64,000 bases of DNA from Perognathus longimembris pacificus (GCF_023159225.1 NC_063188.1:17939086-18003085); one strand, 5' to 3'. Counted from the stretch's first letter, positions 11,779 through 24,361 are shown. Program-made: numbers and translations. Notes: generated from the sequence alone by a model not told the origin.

Positions 11779-12801
11779 CAAGAAGTTTATTTAAACAACA
11801 AGATGCTTGACCTGAAGGGAAAAGTATCTAGGATTCTTTTTTTAAGAGTAATTTGCTCCCACTTAAAGACAGAGTTCCCTACATGTAACAGCACAAAAAA
11901 GTTATAACAGTACAAAACAGTTATAAACAGTACAACAGTACAACAGTACAAAAAAGTTATAAAATTGTCCTTGGTTTTACAATGATAAATGAAAACATTA
12001 AAATTCTCCAATCAAACAAGGTATGCAAGGATTTTTGTTGTTTTCTTCCTTTTTGTTAAAACAGTGACAGCAAAATAACAGTGAAATATAAAGATAAAAT
12101 GAGCATGCCACTAATGGAGAGGGGGATATTTTCACAGAACCAGTGTTTTTCCCCATCCCATCTCCATTTGATGTCAATCAAAATATACCATTGGCCATTT
12201 AGTTTAAAAAAAGAAAAGAAAAAAGAAAAGCAATATGCTTGTGCATATATACCAGTTACTTTATGTACAATAAAGGAATGGGGAAGTGGAAAGTGAAAGA
12301 ATAGAGAAAACTATACTGTAGTATAGTTGGGATGTGGTGGAACCAAATTGCAATTTTCTAATTAAGAATGTATTCTTGGTCTATAAGAACAAAGTTCTGG
12401 AGTAAAATAGCAGGTTCCCTTAGTAGACACCTCCTGTCTGCTGCTGGAACTCATCAATTGCATCTTCATCCTCCATTTCCAACCATCCAGGTATGTCTGT
12501 TTTGTTGATTGGCTGCCCATCAAAATGGAATCTAATCTGTCTCATTGATAAACCCTGTCGTTCATATAGGCTTTCATTAGTTTACTAAGTGGTGTATGCC
12601 TCTTAATCTTAAACAGCACCACAGAACCATCCTTCCCTGCCACCTTCAAATTAATATGAACATTGTTCTCAATCCTGACTCCTTCCTTGGGCTTTTCATC
12701 GGCCTTTGCGAGCACCGGAGTCTCCTCAGATGCCACTTAACCAAAGAGGTCCCTGGTCTGCACAGAACAAGCACACAGGCAGCACCACAGTGGCTGGAGC
12801 A
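11779..12801 (-). pseudogene. SUMO2 processed pseudogene (whole retrocopy)
   Basis: An intronless copy of SUMO2 mRNA. From right to left it contains about 95 bases of 5'UTR, a coding remnant (12,420-12,706) and a 3'UTR of about 640 bases that I recognise as SUMO2-like. The 3'UTR ends at a polyadenylation signal (AATAAA on the minus strand, 11,786-11,791). Candidate target-site duplications flank it. Introns are absent and the 3' end sits at a poly(A) site, so it arose by L1-mediated retrotransposition into an older L1. A small ACAGTACA-type expansion lies in the 3'UTR at about 11,905-11,955. Confidence 0.9.
12420..12706 (-). pseudogene. SUMO2 coding remnant, disabled
   Basis: SUMO2 is a 95-residue ubiquitin-like modifier that is conjugated to lysines through a C-terminal di-glycine after processing. 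Here residues of the N-terminal half (HINLKVAG, then [16 protein letters not shown]) are followed by a 1-base deletion at the expected Cys codon (about 12,560). The frame resumes as MRQIRF and ends QQQTGGVY plus stop at 12,420-12,422. The span is 287 bases, exactly one fewer than 95 codons plus stop. The start codon is AAG instead of ATG (12,704-12,706). Several substitutions in conserved positions add to this. It cannot encode a functional SUMO. The apparent upstream ATG near 12,736 lies in former 5'UTR. Confidence 0.92.
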
Positions 12802-12816
12802 GTTGAATCACTTTTT
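12802..12816. repeat. Right target-site duplication of SUMO2 retrocopy (candidate)
   Basis: Partner of the repeat at 11,761. The sequence to its right ('attatcttaaagcagttgtg') resembles the 3' end of the same old L1 family seen at 21,540, so the retrocopy seems to lie among L1 remnants. Confidence 0.6.
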
Positions 12817-12889
12817 AAAAATTATCTTAAAGCAGTTGTGCAAAGGATTTAGTTTGAGATATCTTCATAGCAAAATTTACTCCACTTTT

Positions 12890-14090
12890 CCAGATTCTAT
12901 GAATTGTATCTCTTAGCCAGGCTAACTATAGACCTCTTCTTTCTTATCTGTGCATTGATATGTAAGACTTGAAGGGTCCCAATATTAGTGGGAGAGGAGA
13001 GAAAATTTTTAAACAAGGTGGAGCTCAGTTCATGTATTTCCCCCTTATAATTGTATCTACAGAAGAAATGAAAATGTGTTTGGATTTCCAAGAAAATTTG
13101 GAAATGTATTTGCCTGTCAGTAGCCTGATTTCTCCACAGATAGTTAAGTTATCAATAATTCACTTTAGTGGATGGTAGAAATTGAGGCAGAAGGGTCTTG
13201 TTAATAAATAAAACACTTGAAAACAGAAAATATAAATGAAAATAGCAATCATCTGAGAATTATTCTCTTGTGAAGTTGAACTTGTCATCATTAAGCTTAT
13301 ACACATGATAGCACTGTGCTTTTACATATATGCAGAACATCATAAAATCATAACTATACATCCTCATGTTGAAAGAAGGAAATATGTAAGTCTTGAGTCA
13401 TTGATATAAGTCTTTACCTACCCAGTTAACTCCATTTCTGAACTCTGTTTCCTACTATTTTCTCTTTGATGCACACAGCATGTGACATTCTATATTTTGA
13501 TTAAAGAGTGAAATACAGTAGTAGCATCTGGGCTGAATTGGTCAGGGAAAGTCCAACTGGTATATTGAGTTATGATAGGCCATGTAATTCAGCCACCTAG
13601 TAAGATAATATAGGAAGAACAAAAGTTGCTCTAGGGAGGTGGAATTTTGATTGTGATATAAATTGTATTTTTGTCACAATTGAGGGGGTCATACCTTGAG
13701 ATTGATGCTATCATATGCTATATGAGCCCAGTATGACCTGCTTGGAGAAGATGTAATAGGTGCAACATGTCAGATTAGCATCAAGGAAAAATTGTGTAGT
13801 CTGGAACATAGGAGAATTTTACTTGTGGGGAAAACAATTTGACCCAAATGATGTAGGGCTAAAGGGCAACCAAAGGAATTCGTGGCTGGCTATATTTTTG
13901 TAAGCACAGTGAGATATTGAAACATTGCAGTGGGGATTGTGTTGAATTTATTGCTCACTTGCTTAATGTTTTCAGTCCAATCCACTCAAGTATACTGCCT
14001 GAAACAACAGTGTGTTGCAGAGTAAATTCTATAAGATTCTTTATGTATGATGTTCAAGAGATCCACAGTGATAGAATTAAGAACAATGAT
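12890..14090. other. Unique sequence, nothing recognised
   Basis: I see no exon-like frame, RNA gene or clear repeat between the retrocopy and the next microsatellite. Small open frames on both strands overlap one another and have no recognisable motif. Confidence 0.4.

Positions 14091-14145
<55 letters not shown>
14091..14145. repeat. Compound microsatellite (TC)n-(TG)n
   Basis: About 11 TC units are followed directly by about 16 TG units. The same arrangement occurs at 54,282-54,370. Open frames on both strands through it are artefacts. Confidence 0.95.
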
Positions 14146-14147
<2 letters not shown>

Positions 14148-17100
14148 ATGGGAAAGGCTAAAAAGAGGTAAATGGAACTTTCTGGAGTAGTAGGTATATT
14201 CTGTATTTTGTTTTGAGTTGTGGTTCAAGGGATTTGAGTGGTACATACATTTGTAGAACTTAAACTAAAACATTAAAATTAACACACACTTTACTGTATG
14301 TAGTGATACAAAAAACAAAGTAATGCATAAAAAATAATTTAATCACACAAATGCTGATAGATACTGCTGTTCTGGTTAATTCCATATCTATCCACTTAAA
14401 TCTGGGGCTATTTGTTATATGTTTTGTCAGGAATTTCTTGAAAAGCTTCCTTTACATATAAAACTCACCTTAGTCAAAAGGGAAGCTCCCTTTGTGTTTT
14501 GTAACACAACATTTTGTTATTGTTTTAAGTGAATTATTTCCCAAAGTCATAGTTATTCACTTATCACTACCACCCCGTTGGAACTCATTCTCACTGCAAC
14601 CGTTTGCTTCCAGTATTTCTCAGCAGAGTGCAGTGTCCTCAGGGTCGTGTGAGTTTCTGATTAATTTTTGCTCCTACTAGAAGCTGAGTGTTGGTCCTAT
14701 GTCTGATTTAACAAAGTATCTCCAATATCCATTGCCTTCTGGCATGTAAAGCACGTATTCAGCCAATGTTCAATAAATGTAATGATCACTGTATTAATGG
14801 AAAAGTAGTTGATTGAATTATTAACTGAGTGAGTGGATGGTCTCTGCTTTGTAGGAACTCATGAAACTGTATCTTAGAAGACAGGTGTCTATATAATTTA
14901 ATTTGATGTCACTTTTGTGAAGCCATGCTTTGCTACACATATTGCTCCTGTTAGCCTACTGCCCACCTCTCCAATCTCTTTTGGTCCATGCTAGGGTAAG
15001 TAAAAGTAGGTTAGTGAAGGAAGGTAGGGGGAACATCTATGAAGCAATGTTCTCTAGGATTACACCAGTGTGGGTTGTCCTGAAATTTTACAGGTTGTAG
15101 GGAGATACATGTTTTAATGCAGTGGCTTAGAGAGGAGTGGTATTAAGGAATTGTGCTGAAGATAGTAAGTGAAGAGGAGAATCGGGCCTTTTAGAGTGGT
15201 GTAGAGGGTATTAAATAGCTTCGCTGATATTCTTGCTAAATATTCCTTCTTAAACATGAACAATAGGCAAATTTAGAACAAAGAAAATATTTCAAAAGAT
15301 GTGGTATAGATTGTAGAATATAATCGATTTGGGAAAGCTCCAAAACAATGATTAAGAATGCACACTGAGTTAATAAAGGGCATTTGACGGGTGACAAGTT
15401 CAAGAGTATAATCAGATTCTTTTTTAAACCCTCTAGTACACAAGGTTCTGAACACAATAAATGCTTATTATGTAGCTGACTTGATGAATGCAGAAGTGTT
15501 TTTTAATGATAAGAAATTTTGTAAAAAGATGTAAGACCGCAGATCACTGGAGCGCCCCTTCATACAAACCTAGGACCTTGAAGGATGGTTTGCTCTTTAA
15601 GGCTATTACAGACTTATCCTTCTCATGAGTGTCCGGGCTCTCAGCTCCATAAAACCTGCAATAACTGCTGTTTTATGACTTACACCTGGTCATAACACAA
15701 AAGATTGATTGGGGCTCCCATCCTACAAGGAAGGAAGACAGCACTTTCAAATATACAGCTTCCCAATAGATTTTCATGAGATGAGCCAAAAATACTTCTT
15801 TGAGATTCATGCAAGTGAATGTGGTCAGTATGCAAGTCTGTAAATAATACACACAGTCTTTAAAGCTTACACTCTGACCCTTTTGAGTTTGTAGTATCCT
15901 TATTAGAGCCAATGATGTGGTGAAAGGATGAGGTGTGCTTAAGAAATTAGATTGAAATCTTGTAGGGAAAACTACTGTCCTCTCCCTGTATGCTTCTATT
16001 TTCTTATCTCCTTTTCACACTCTCCACCCAATTCAGGAAAGTTTGCCTTAAATCACCCTGATGTTTTCAAGACTAGCAGATGCTCTTTGCAGTTTTATGC
16101 AACTAATAAAGAAGATTAAAAAATAAACGAACTCTGTAACTTTCTGTATTCTGAAATTCAATGCTGGAAAATAAGAAAAAACCCTCTTATGTAGGAAATG
16201 TTAAATGCTGCCTTGTCGAAAGGTGCTGGAAATACGATGGGGAAAAATGACTTCCATATATCTAAATGGCATTGAAAGAACAAAAATCTGGTTCTGTTAA
16301 TGTAGCGGATGTTAGGATTCAGGTAATATGGTCTGTAATTCATCCTGACTGACAGTTGTGAAAATCAGAGCAGGGTTGACCTCTCAAAAAAACTCAGCTT
16401 CCAAATGGATTCCTCACATATCAACCTGATCTCTCCGAGGGGACTCCTTTCCAGCTAAATGCTGAATTTAATTTTGTACATCACATTTCTTTGGAGAGAT
16501 TTAGTACTTTAATTATATTTTTATGTGTCACAGAACTGTAAACATAAATTATCCTTTTGTTTTCTTTATCTTTAAAGGAGAGCTTAGAAAAAATAATAAT
16601 AATTAAAGGCGTGTGTGATTCTTTTCATTGTCTGTGAGGATGGGACAATCCTTCTGAGCATTTGTGGCTGAGAAACCCTCGGGCTAGAACTACATGATAT
16701 CTCAGCAATGACTAAAAAGTCTATTTGTTTTGCTTGCAGTGATAATGACTGTTTTGACATTTTCCTTTTTCTTCTTCAAATGCTTTGAGGTAAGCATTTG
16801 CTTCCATATTATATAGATGTTGCTTAGCTGTAGCAAAGGCTGGAGGAAAATCACCAAAGACATTTTCTTAATTTCTAAAATATTTAGAAATTGGAACATT
16901 CTGGCTCAGATCTCCTCAAATCTTTTTGACTGAAATGTTCAAATCTGTAGTATTGGATAATATTGGTAGAGTTAATAATCTTACTGAATAATCTGGGCAT
17001 TTCTTTTCCTATTAATATATCGTAGGGTGGGGCAAGATAATTTCAAACCAGTTAGCCATTAAGAATTCTCTGATGATATCATGTCAATAGTTGTTTCTTG

Positions 17101-17855
17101 TGCATATATACAGAACTACTTGCAATGGGGAAGATTGCCAGAAAGCTGTGCTTCACAAAGACTAACCTCTTCCCAGCCTGCATCTGGCTCATAGAACATG
17201 CCAACAATGCTTAATGTAGTGGGTCACATCTGTCAAAGAGGATTATAAATTGTACCTATGATGCCCTGTAATTAGTAACACTCAAATGGTTCCAGCTGCT
17301 GTTTCCCTAAGTATTTGCCTTGGCAAATCTTATAGGAAGTATCTCAGAATCTAAAGTACTTAGGTCCAAAGGACACTCGGGCGAAATAGGATTGCTTTCT
17401 TCTCATCTAACAATTCATCTTTTGACTTTCACCAAGTTTACTTGAGGGTCTTTCATCCAGAGACTTGTGTGGAATGTGCTTAAACTTGTTGAGGAGAGAT
17501 TCTGCTGTTAACTCTGGTTGAGAGGAAAATTCTCTCAGGAATTCCGTGAAAAGTAAATCTGTCTGTTTTCTGTGTGTTAGGGTGATCTGAGAATGACTGC
17601 CAGCCTGTAACTGGAGACTTCACACTGGGAAGTTGACCTTTTGCTTGCAAAGGAGATTTGCTGTTTGGTTGGTTCATGAGCACATCTGCAAATGCCAGCG
17701 TGCTGGGTTGTGTTTACAGATCAGAATCCATTACTTGCTGAGACTGAAGATGCTGTATGAAGAGTATAGGCTGAAAACTGTTTTGCTAGTTTGAGTTTGG
17801 TACAGTTTTTCTTAAATATATGTGGATGGGTTTACATCTCATAAATGGCAATGTA
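14146..17855. other. Mostly unique sequence; weak L2/MIR trace
   Basis: No gene could be supported. A weak L2/MIR-like 3' end may lie at about 14,730-14,790 ('caatgttcaataaatgtaat'). The 15,530-16,640 stretch is repeat-poor. Short open frames (for example 15,673-15,912 minus and 17,480-17,683 minus) show no domain or splice-flanked structure that I can defend. Confidence 0.4.
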
Positions 17856-17859
17856 ATAA

Positions 17860-18760
17860 GAGCAAATTAAAACCAGACCCTTATCTTAAAACATGATAAA
17901 ACTAGCTATGACTTAAAAATTTAAGTTTGAAAATGAAGCTATAGAATAACCAAAAAAAGTATTTATTTTATTTGTATACTTTTGTAGTAGCCACAACTTT
18001 CTAAGCATAATGTAAAATCACATAGGAAAAGATTGATTGAATAGATATTACAAAACATGTAGAAGCTCCTTTTGAATGTTAAAAATCCATAGTAAACAAA
18101 AATGAAAGGAAAATAGCAAACTGGGAAATTGTTTGCAGCACATATTAAGTATAATTTGTCTATTTAAACAATCTTTCAAGTTAATAAAAAAGGATGAGAA
18201 CACAAGTAGGAAGATGGACAATGAACATAAATAGGTAATTCACAACGGAAAGAACAAAGTTGGCCAATAAATAAAATGAGAAATGCTTATTTGTATTAAC
18301 AAACAGCTACAAATGAAATCTATCCATTACACCAACAATTTTTTAAAAATGATTATAATGGTGTGAACAAAGATTTGAGAAAACTACTTTCCTGTACTCA
18401 AGTAAAAATCTCAGTACACCTTCATGGTGTACCATGAAAATATGTAGCCAATCTACCAAAAGATTTAATTCTATTTGTGGGAAGTTACCCTAAGGAAAAA
18501 AAACTAAAGATATATAGAAAGCAGTGGCCATAAAAGTGTTTGTTGCACTACTGTTATAGGGCAGAAAATTATTTATAAAAGATGGTTGAAGACTTTAAAT
18601 AAATTGTATATACTCACTCATAGGTTGGGAAATGATTCATTCATATAAAATCATATTGTTATACAGTATTTATTGCCCTGGAAAGCAACCACAATCTGTG
18701 CTGCATTTCAAAACTAATTTTAAAAATAGGAAAAAAGTAAATAGTATATTTTTCAAGGAT
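17860..18760 (+). mobile_element. Old LINE-1 3' region (L1M type), sense
   Basis: The order 'ggaagatggacaatgaacat', 'ggccaataaataaaatgag' and, later, 'ataaattgtatatactcact' is that of the ORF2 end and 3'UTR of an ancient L1. The frame is lost. The right end is purine-rich (about 18,765-18,810), probably a degraded A-rich tail. Confidence 0.6.
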
Positions 18761-18959
18761 AGAGAAAGAAAAAAAGCAAGAGAAAAGGAGAGAGAGAAGG
18801 GAGAGAGAGATTATTATGGTCAAAGTTATGAAAGACTAGAAGTAAATATTCCAACATAGTCATATTGGAATGGTGAGATTTCAGACCTGTGCTTTTTCTT
18901 TTACCCTGAAATATATTACTTCTGAAATTGTGAAGTAGAAACAATAAGCATTATCTATG

Positions 18960-19550
18960 CAAAGATATAAATGTTATTAAAAGACACATAAGCTTAGTCA
19001 CAAGGAAATATTGACCCTGATGAATGTGCATCTGGAGCCCACTGCCAATTTATCTTTCTTTCTTAATTATGTTTGAGAGACTTTTAGAGTCCTCATTGTT
19101 CTCATTCATTATCCACTCAACAGTCATTTGTTGCATTTATACCATAAATGAGGCTCAGTACTTAATCCTAGCTAACACTCCATTCTATACATATGTCCTA
19201 GTTGTTTCTTATCTGTACTTATCCATACAGGGAGCCTTTTTCTCAAACTTGTTAAGTGACTGACTAGGACATCTTTCTAACAAATCCTCTGTATGTGAAA
19301 CAGGTGTTATTAGTATGCTCTTTGAACTTGAAGAGGGCCCTTAATTATCTTTGGCTAAAAGAGTAAATATGTGAATACTGCAGGTAACCTTATATGAATA
19401 TGCCCACCACATTATGTCTCACTTTCCTGCCCATATGTAATTGAACTGGATAGTATATTTCCAGTTAGTTTCTATCCTAAAGACATGGACTCCCTATTTT
19501 GGAATTAGTCTCATAATCTGATTCTCTATTATCACAAATGCTCATGGATA
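18960..19550. other. Unique sequence, nothing recognised
   Basis: The only open frame of note (19,024-19,263) is hydrophobic and unlike any family I know. I treat it as chance. Confidence 0.35.
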
Positions 19551-19555
19551 TTGGT

Positions 19556-20046
19556 TTTTTAAATTTATTTTATTGTTATTATATAGGTGATGTACAGAGG
19601 GATTACAATTACATGAGTCAGGTAATGAGTACATTTTCTTTTGTATAGTGTCTTCTGTTCCTTCATTCTCTCCCAGTCTCTACACCCAGGAGTTTTACAG
19701 TTTACATTCATCAATGTCCAGTGAGATCCACTGCTACAGTTATGTTTTACACTTTTCCCTTCAAGTTCTGTTCCCTCCCCCAACACTCCTGAAGATATAC
19801 ACGTGAATACACAATACATAAGGTAAAGTCTATGTTTACTTTTTTCTTTTTTGAGGAACATCCACACTGCTGCCAAGAGTGTTTGTACTAGTTTATATTA
19901 CCACCAGCAGTGCAGTAAGGTTCCTTTTCCCTCAGATCCCTGCCAACATTTATTGTTGTTCATATTCACAATGTTGGCCAATCTTACTGGGATGAGATGG
20001 AATCTCACAGTTGTTTTGATTTGCATTTCCTTTAGTGCTCATGGGT
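19556..20046 (-). mobile_element. LINE-1 3' fragment, antisense
   Basis: The L1 3' end in antisense ('aggtgatgtacagaggga') starts the element. Near 19,850 it jumps to the ORF2 C-terminal region ('gaggaacatccacactgctg', 'ttgatttgcatttccttta'), so an internal segment has been deleted. Confidence 0.75.
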
Positions 20047-20239
20047 ATTTATAATGCATACAATTTCTTCTTTCTGACCCTGGGCTTCCCTGTCCCATGG
20101 CTTTCCAACAATCTACCCTACACTGATTTCTGCTGTATACATCTTTCTAGTTTATGTTCTTACCTCTTGATTTTTGCTCCCACAATTGTGCAGATCCCAA
20201 TATTGGTTCAACTTCCCTCAGTGCCTGTGTAAGTTCTTT

Positions 20240-20520
20240 TGCTCTGCTGCAACAAATTCTGAGAAACCTAGAAGTTTAAAACAACACAACTTCTAGAGGT
20301 CAAAAGTCTGGAATTAGTTTTGGTGGGTTAAATTGAGGTACTGGTAGGGCTGCACTTTTATCTGCAGACTCTAGGGCAGAATCTATTACATTATGTCTTT
20401 CACTTTCATTGCTTGGCTTGTGTCCTTCTTTCTACATCTTTCAGCAACATTGCATCTATCCAATTATTCTGCCATAGTCACACATCCTTTTGTCCATAGC
20501 TTGGGAAAGCTTTCCGCTTT
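20240..20520 (-). repeat. Old MER-type interspersed repeat fragment
   Basis: Words such as 'gtttaaaacaacacaacttc' and 'ggtcaaaagtctggaatt' resemble a common mammalian interspersed repeat with a 'ttaaaacaac' motif. Related traces are at 43,225-43,520 and 52,290-52,440. The exact family is unresolved. Confidence 0.35.
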
Positions 20521-20523
20521 TCT

Positions 20524-20796
20524 TTAAATTATTTATTTATTTATTGTCAAAGTAATGTACAGAGGGGTTACAGTTATATATATTAGGCAGTGAGTACATT
20601 TTGTCAAACTTTTTACCTCTTCTTTCGTATTTCTCCCACCTTCCCCACTCCTCAGTTCCCTCCCCACCCTCCCCCAAGTTTTACAGTTTGTTTACAGAAT
20701 ATTATCTTGTAAGTATTGCTGTTGCATTGCTTCACCTATTACACTTTGTCTCTCCATTTTGGTGTTCCCCTTCCCTAGCTTTCCACTTTAAGAATG
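20524..20796 (-). mobile_element. LINE-1 3' end, antisense
   Basis: Antisense L1 3' signature ('gtcaaagtaatgtacagagg') followed by C/T-rich 3'UTR with 'tttacagtttgtttacagaa'. It is truncated after about 270 bases. The plus-strand open frame across it is antisense to a 3'UTR. Confidence 0.75.
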
Positions 20797-21300
20797 AATA
20801 GCAGGTTGAATTTTGGTCCCCTAAGAGATAAATCTACTTGCTAACCCTCGAAATGTGTGGAGAAAGGTTCTTGGTAAATGTAATTATGGATTTTGAGATG
20901 AGGATATCATGCTGAACTATCTGGATCAAGTCTAAATTCAATAGCAAGTGTCTTTAGTGTCTTCATGAAAGCAGATTAGGTGAAGATTTGAGACATAGAA
21001 GAGGAAAAACACTGAGAAAAGATAGAGATTGGAGTAGTGTAGCTATACCTCAAGGGTTACTTGGAGCCACCAAAAGTTGAAAAGAAGTCAAGGAAGGAAT
21101 CTCTCCAGAGCCTCCAGATTGCACACAACCCTCCTGCCACTTATTTTCAGATGCATAGTCTCCAGAATGTGAAAGAATATATTGTGTGTGCTTAAGAGAC
21201 TCAATTCTTGGTAATTTGCTATCAATGCTATAGAAGTCAAATAGAATACCCATATGATGACAGGTTGTAGTCACGGTAGTACTTGATATTCTGTAGAAGT
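20797..21300 (+). repeat. Old LTR/MER-type repeat
   Basis: The opening 'gttgaattttggtccccta' and the later 'gattggagtagtgtagc' and 'agcctccagattg' resemble a widespread old mammalian LTR-type repeat. It is diverged and the family name is left open. Confidence 0.4.
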
Positions 21301-21362
21301 AATAATAATGGCAAGAAAATACATTCTACATACCTGTTCAAGGTATGTTTTGTATATTAATT

Positions 21363-21960
21363 TTTTGAATATTTTAAATTATCTTTGAGTAGTTGTACAA
21401 AGTAGTTGGCATTTAACAAAGCAGTTTATGAAAACAATATATCTTGACCAATGTCACCCCTTTCAAAATTCTCATTCATCCCTCTTCTACTCATCCCTTC
21501 CCTCACTCTTCTTAATTTTGTAGGATATATATTGAATTCTTTAAAAAATTATCTTTAGTTGTACAAAGGCGTTGACATTTAACAAAGAAGTTTATGAACA
21601 CAATATACCTTGGTCAGTGTCATGCCTTTCATTAGTCTCTGTATTGGATTCTTGACTACATCTTCCCCCTCTTCTCTTCATTCCTCTACCCCTTGTCCTT
21701 GACCCCAACCCCACCCCTTTCAAGTACTTAATTCCTATTGTTGAACTTTGACTTTGTGCTTCTAAGGAATAATGCTATTTGAATTCTCCCTTGAGTCTAC
21801 TATATTTCAGTTAATACACTTATGTACCCTTTATATTTCCCACTGTATCTACTTGTAAGTTAAATCTTCTTCATACAAAGGAAAACACATTTTTTATCTC
21901 TGTGATTGACTCATTTCACTTGTCTTTGATGTAGTCTAGCTTTATAAATACAATTATACG
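21363..21960 (-). mobile_element. Two older LINE-1 3' ends in tandem, antisense
   Basis: The block 'tagttgtacaaagtagttgg' at about 21,390 recurs as 'tagttgtacaaaggcgttga' at about 21,560, each followed by a similar 'aacaaagcagtttatg' type sequence. This indicates two insertions of one subfamily or a local duplication. Confidence 0.65.
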
Positions 21961-21994
21961 TAAAATTTCCCTTAGTGTGATTGTGTTTTGCTTC

Positions 21995-22510
21995 ACACAA
22001 AGACATATCAATACAACACAAAAGCTCTATTGATAGGAAACGTGAAGTACAGAGGTTAAAATAACATTGTCTAAATTTAGATAACAAATGACAGAGCTGG
22101 GATCCAAATTAAGACAAGTTTACTTAAACATTTGTATTCTTAATCCTATAGTAAGTACTCCTGCACCCCTGGAGGATTAAAACATTGGTGGAAAGTAGAT
22201 GTAGAAATGATATTTGAAAACTGAAAACAAGCGCAAGTCAACATTATAATTTGATCATATATCCATTAACTAACAAGAGACTGGTTGAGTAAGTACTTAC
22301 TGAATCTACTATTGAGATTCAGATGAGACTTTCTTATCCAGAAACGTTCATAAGAAAAGAAACCTTAAGCACTGTTTGTTAAGGGAATATATTTATAAAT
22401 ATTACTAGCTAACATTCTTGAATTCTTATTATGTATCAGTGACTGCTTTACATAACTCAGTATTAACCTCTGAAGCAGGTAGTGTTTTATAGTCATTCAT
22501 CAGTATGTAT
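21995..22510 (-). repeat. Two MIR fragments
   Basis: About 22,000-22,170 ('aaatgacagagctgggatcc') and about 22,395-22,500 ('tagctaacattcttgaattc', 'tacataactcagtattaa') match successive parts of antisense MIR. Both are strongly diverged. Confidence 0.6.
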
Positions 22511-22888
22511 GAAGGTTTAATTCTAGGACTTCCTTCCCATGGTTACCAAAATTTGCTTATGTCCAAGTCCTTTATGTTGAATGATGCACTCTTTGCACAC
22601 AACCTATGCATCCCTTCCTGTATATGATAATGATTGATTGACTGAAATGAAGTATTCCTAGCTTGCTCAGGCTTGAACTCTTGTGGTGAGATCAGTCCTC
22701 CTTCTGAAGTGCTGAAACTGCAAATGTGCATTACTACACCTAGCACCTCTATGTACTTTAAATCATCTGTGCATTATTTGTTATGTCTAATGCAATATGA
22801 GCACTATTTAAATAGCTGGTGTCCTGGGCTGATGAGAGAATAATGACAAGAAAAAGTTGTACATATTTGGTTCAGAAGTATTTTTTTT

Positions 22889-23080
22889 GCCAGTCTTGGG
22901 GCTTGAATTCTGGGCTTGAGTACTGTCCCTGGTTTCTTTTGCTCATGGCTAGCTAGCACTTTACCACTTGAGCCACAGCACCACTTCTGGCCTTGTCTAT
23001 GTATGTGGTACTGAGGAATGGAACCCGGGGCTTCATGCATGCTAGGTAAGCACTCTACTACTAGGCCACATTCCCAGCCC
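22889..23080 (-). mobile_element. IDL-Geo SINE
   Basis: A full-length antisense dimer. The Geo unit comes first (from 'cagtcttggggc'), then the tRNA-like IDL unit ending 'aggccacattcccagccc'. The T-run at 22,881-22,888 is the antisense A-tail. Confidence 0.87.
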
Positions 23081-23094
23081 CAGAAGTATTTAAT

Positions 23095-23123
23095 ATTTAT
23101 TTATTTATTTATTTATTTATTTT
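23095..23123. repeat. (TTTA)n microsatellite
   Basis: About seven TTTA units lie between two SINE copies. It probably derives from the A-rich tail of the adjacent Geo fragment. Confidence 0.9.
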
Positions 23124-23126
23124 TGG

Positions 23127-23205
23127 TTGGTCATGGGGCTTGAACTCTGGGCCTGAGCTTTTCAGCTCAAGGCTAGTGCTCTACCACTTGAACCACAGTG
23201 CCACT
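23127..23205 (-). mobile_element. Truncated Geo SINE unit
   Basis: Only the Geo right unit is present ('ggggcttgaactctgggcct', 'gctcaaggctagtgctcta'). The left monomer is missing, as expected for 5'-truncated retroposition. Confidence 0.78.
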
Positions 23206-23639
23206 ACGAAGAAATAATTTTTTTAATGCTTTTTATTTGTTCTGTTCATGGATGTAGAACCTGTAGATACAGAGAGTTAACTCAATTTCCACTGTTATGT
23301 TTAGAAACTGGAACCCAACAAAATTTCACAGATCAGAAGTGATGGGTTTAAGACCAAAGCAGTTACAAATACATTAAATATACTGTTTAGTTATTGTTAT
23401 ATTAACATAACATTTAGTCATTAAATATATTAAACATATTAATCAAAATTGATATTTAGTATAATTAAGGTAGTTCAAACATACTCAATCAGTTGATTAA
23501 CTCTTCTCTCTTATGTTAACAATTTTCCCCTTTGTTGAATTATTTCCATTAGCTTTCAAACATACTGTAATCTTTGACATTATTTTTATGTCATTTTTTC
23601 TGTCTTTCTTTATAGCAAAATCTCCCAGAACAAATTAAA

Positions 23640-24310
23640 TTGTGTCTATTTGCTGTCTCCATTTGCTCTCCTCCTATACTTTCTGGATCACAATCCTGTC
23701 AAACTTCTGCCAATACTATTTTACTGAAATTGCTCCTGCCAAGGTCACCAATGACCTTCTCATTGTTAAATACAAAACTTGATTCCTTGTTTTCATCTTA
23801 CTTGACTTTTTAGCACTGATTCATGAATCAAATCATTTTGTTGTCCTTAGGGTTTCTTGCTATCACCTTTCTATCTCCCTGGTTCTTCTTGTTCCTTGTG
23901 CTGGCTCTTTTTTTTCATGATTAAGAATTTAGATCTGCACTCCAAATATCTTTCACACCTCTGGTTTGTATATCCAACTACCTATCTACTATAGCTCCAC
24001 TTGTACATCTAATAGGATCTGAAATTTATGATGTCCAAGACCAAAATGTTAATATTTTCCCCACAGTCAGATCTGTTCATTATCTGATCAATTTCAACTA
24101 ATAGCCATTCAATTTTCCAGTTACTCAGGTCCCAAACCATAGCTTTCTTTCCCCCTTCCCCCCAGTTGAGAAATCAAACCTCACATTTGACCTCCAAAAC
24201 ACATTAGGAATCTAACTACTTTTTAAAATACCAATTTCACTATAATCATCATGGCATGCTTAGATTGTTGCAAGAACATTCGACTAGTTTTTACTAAGTC
24301 TATCTTGAGC
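23640..24310 (+). mobile_element. L2 LINE fragment (reverse-transcriptase region)
   Basis: 'ctgccaaggtcaccaatgac', followed by 'tcatgattaag' and 'gtatatccaactacctatct', preserves the order of the L2 (CR1-like) ORF2 consensus as I know it. Frames are destroyed. L2 ceased moving before placental mammals diversified, so this piece is very old. Confidence 0.7.
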
Positions 24311-24361
24311 CTTCATTACCCTCAGTCCCCATGCCAAGAAAAGTCTTTTCATGTAAGCAAA

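Noticed and set aside
12596..12916. 106-codon plus-strand frame over the SUMO2 copy
   Set aside because: It is antisense to the pseudogene and runs across its boundary into flanking DNA.
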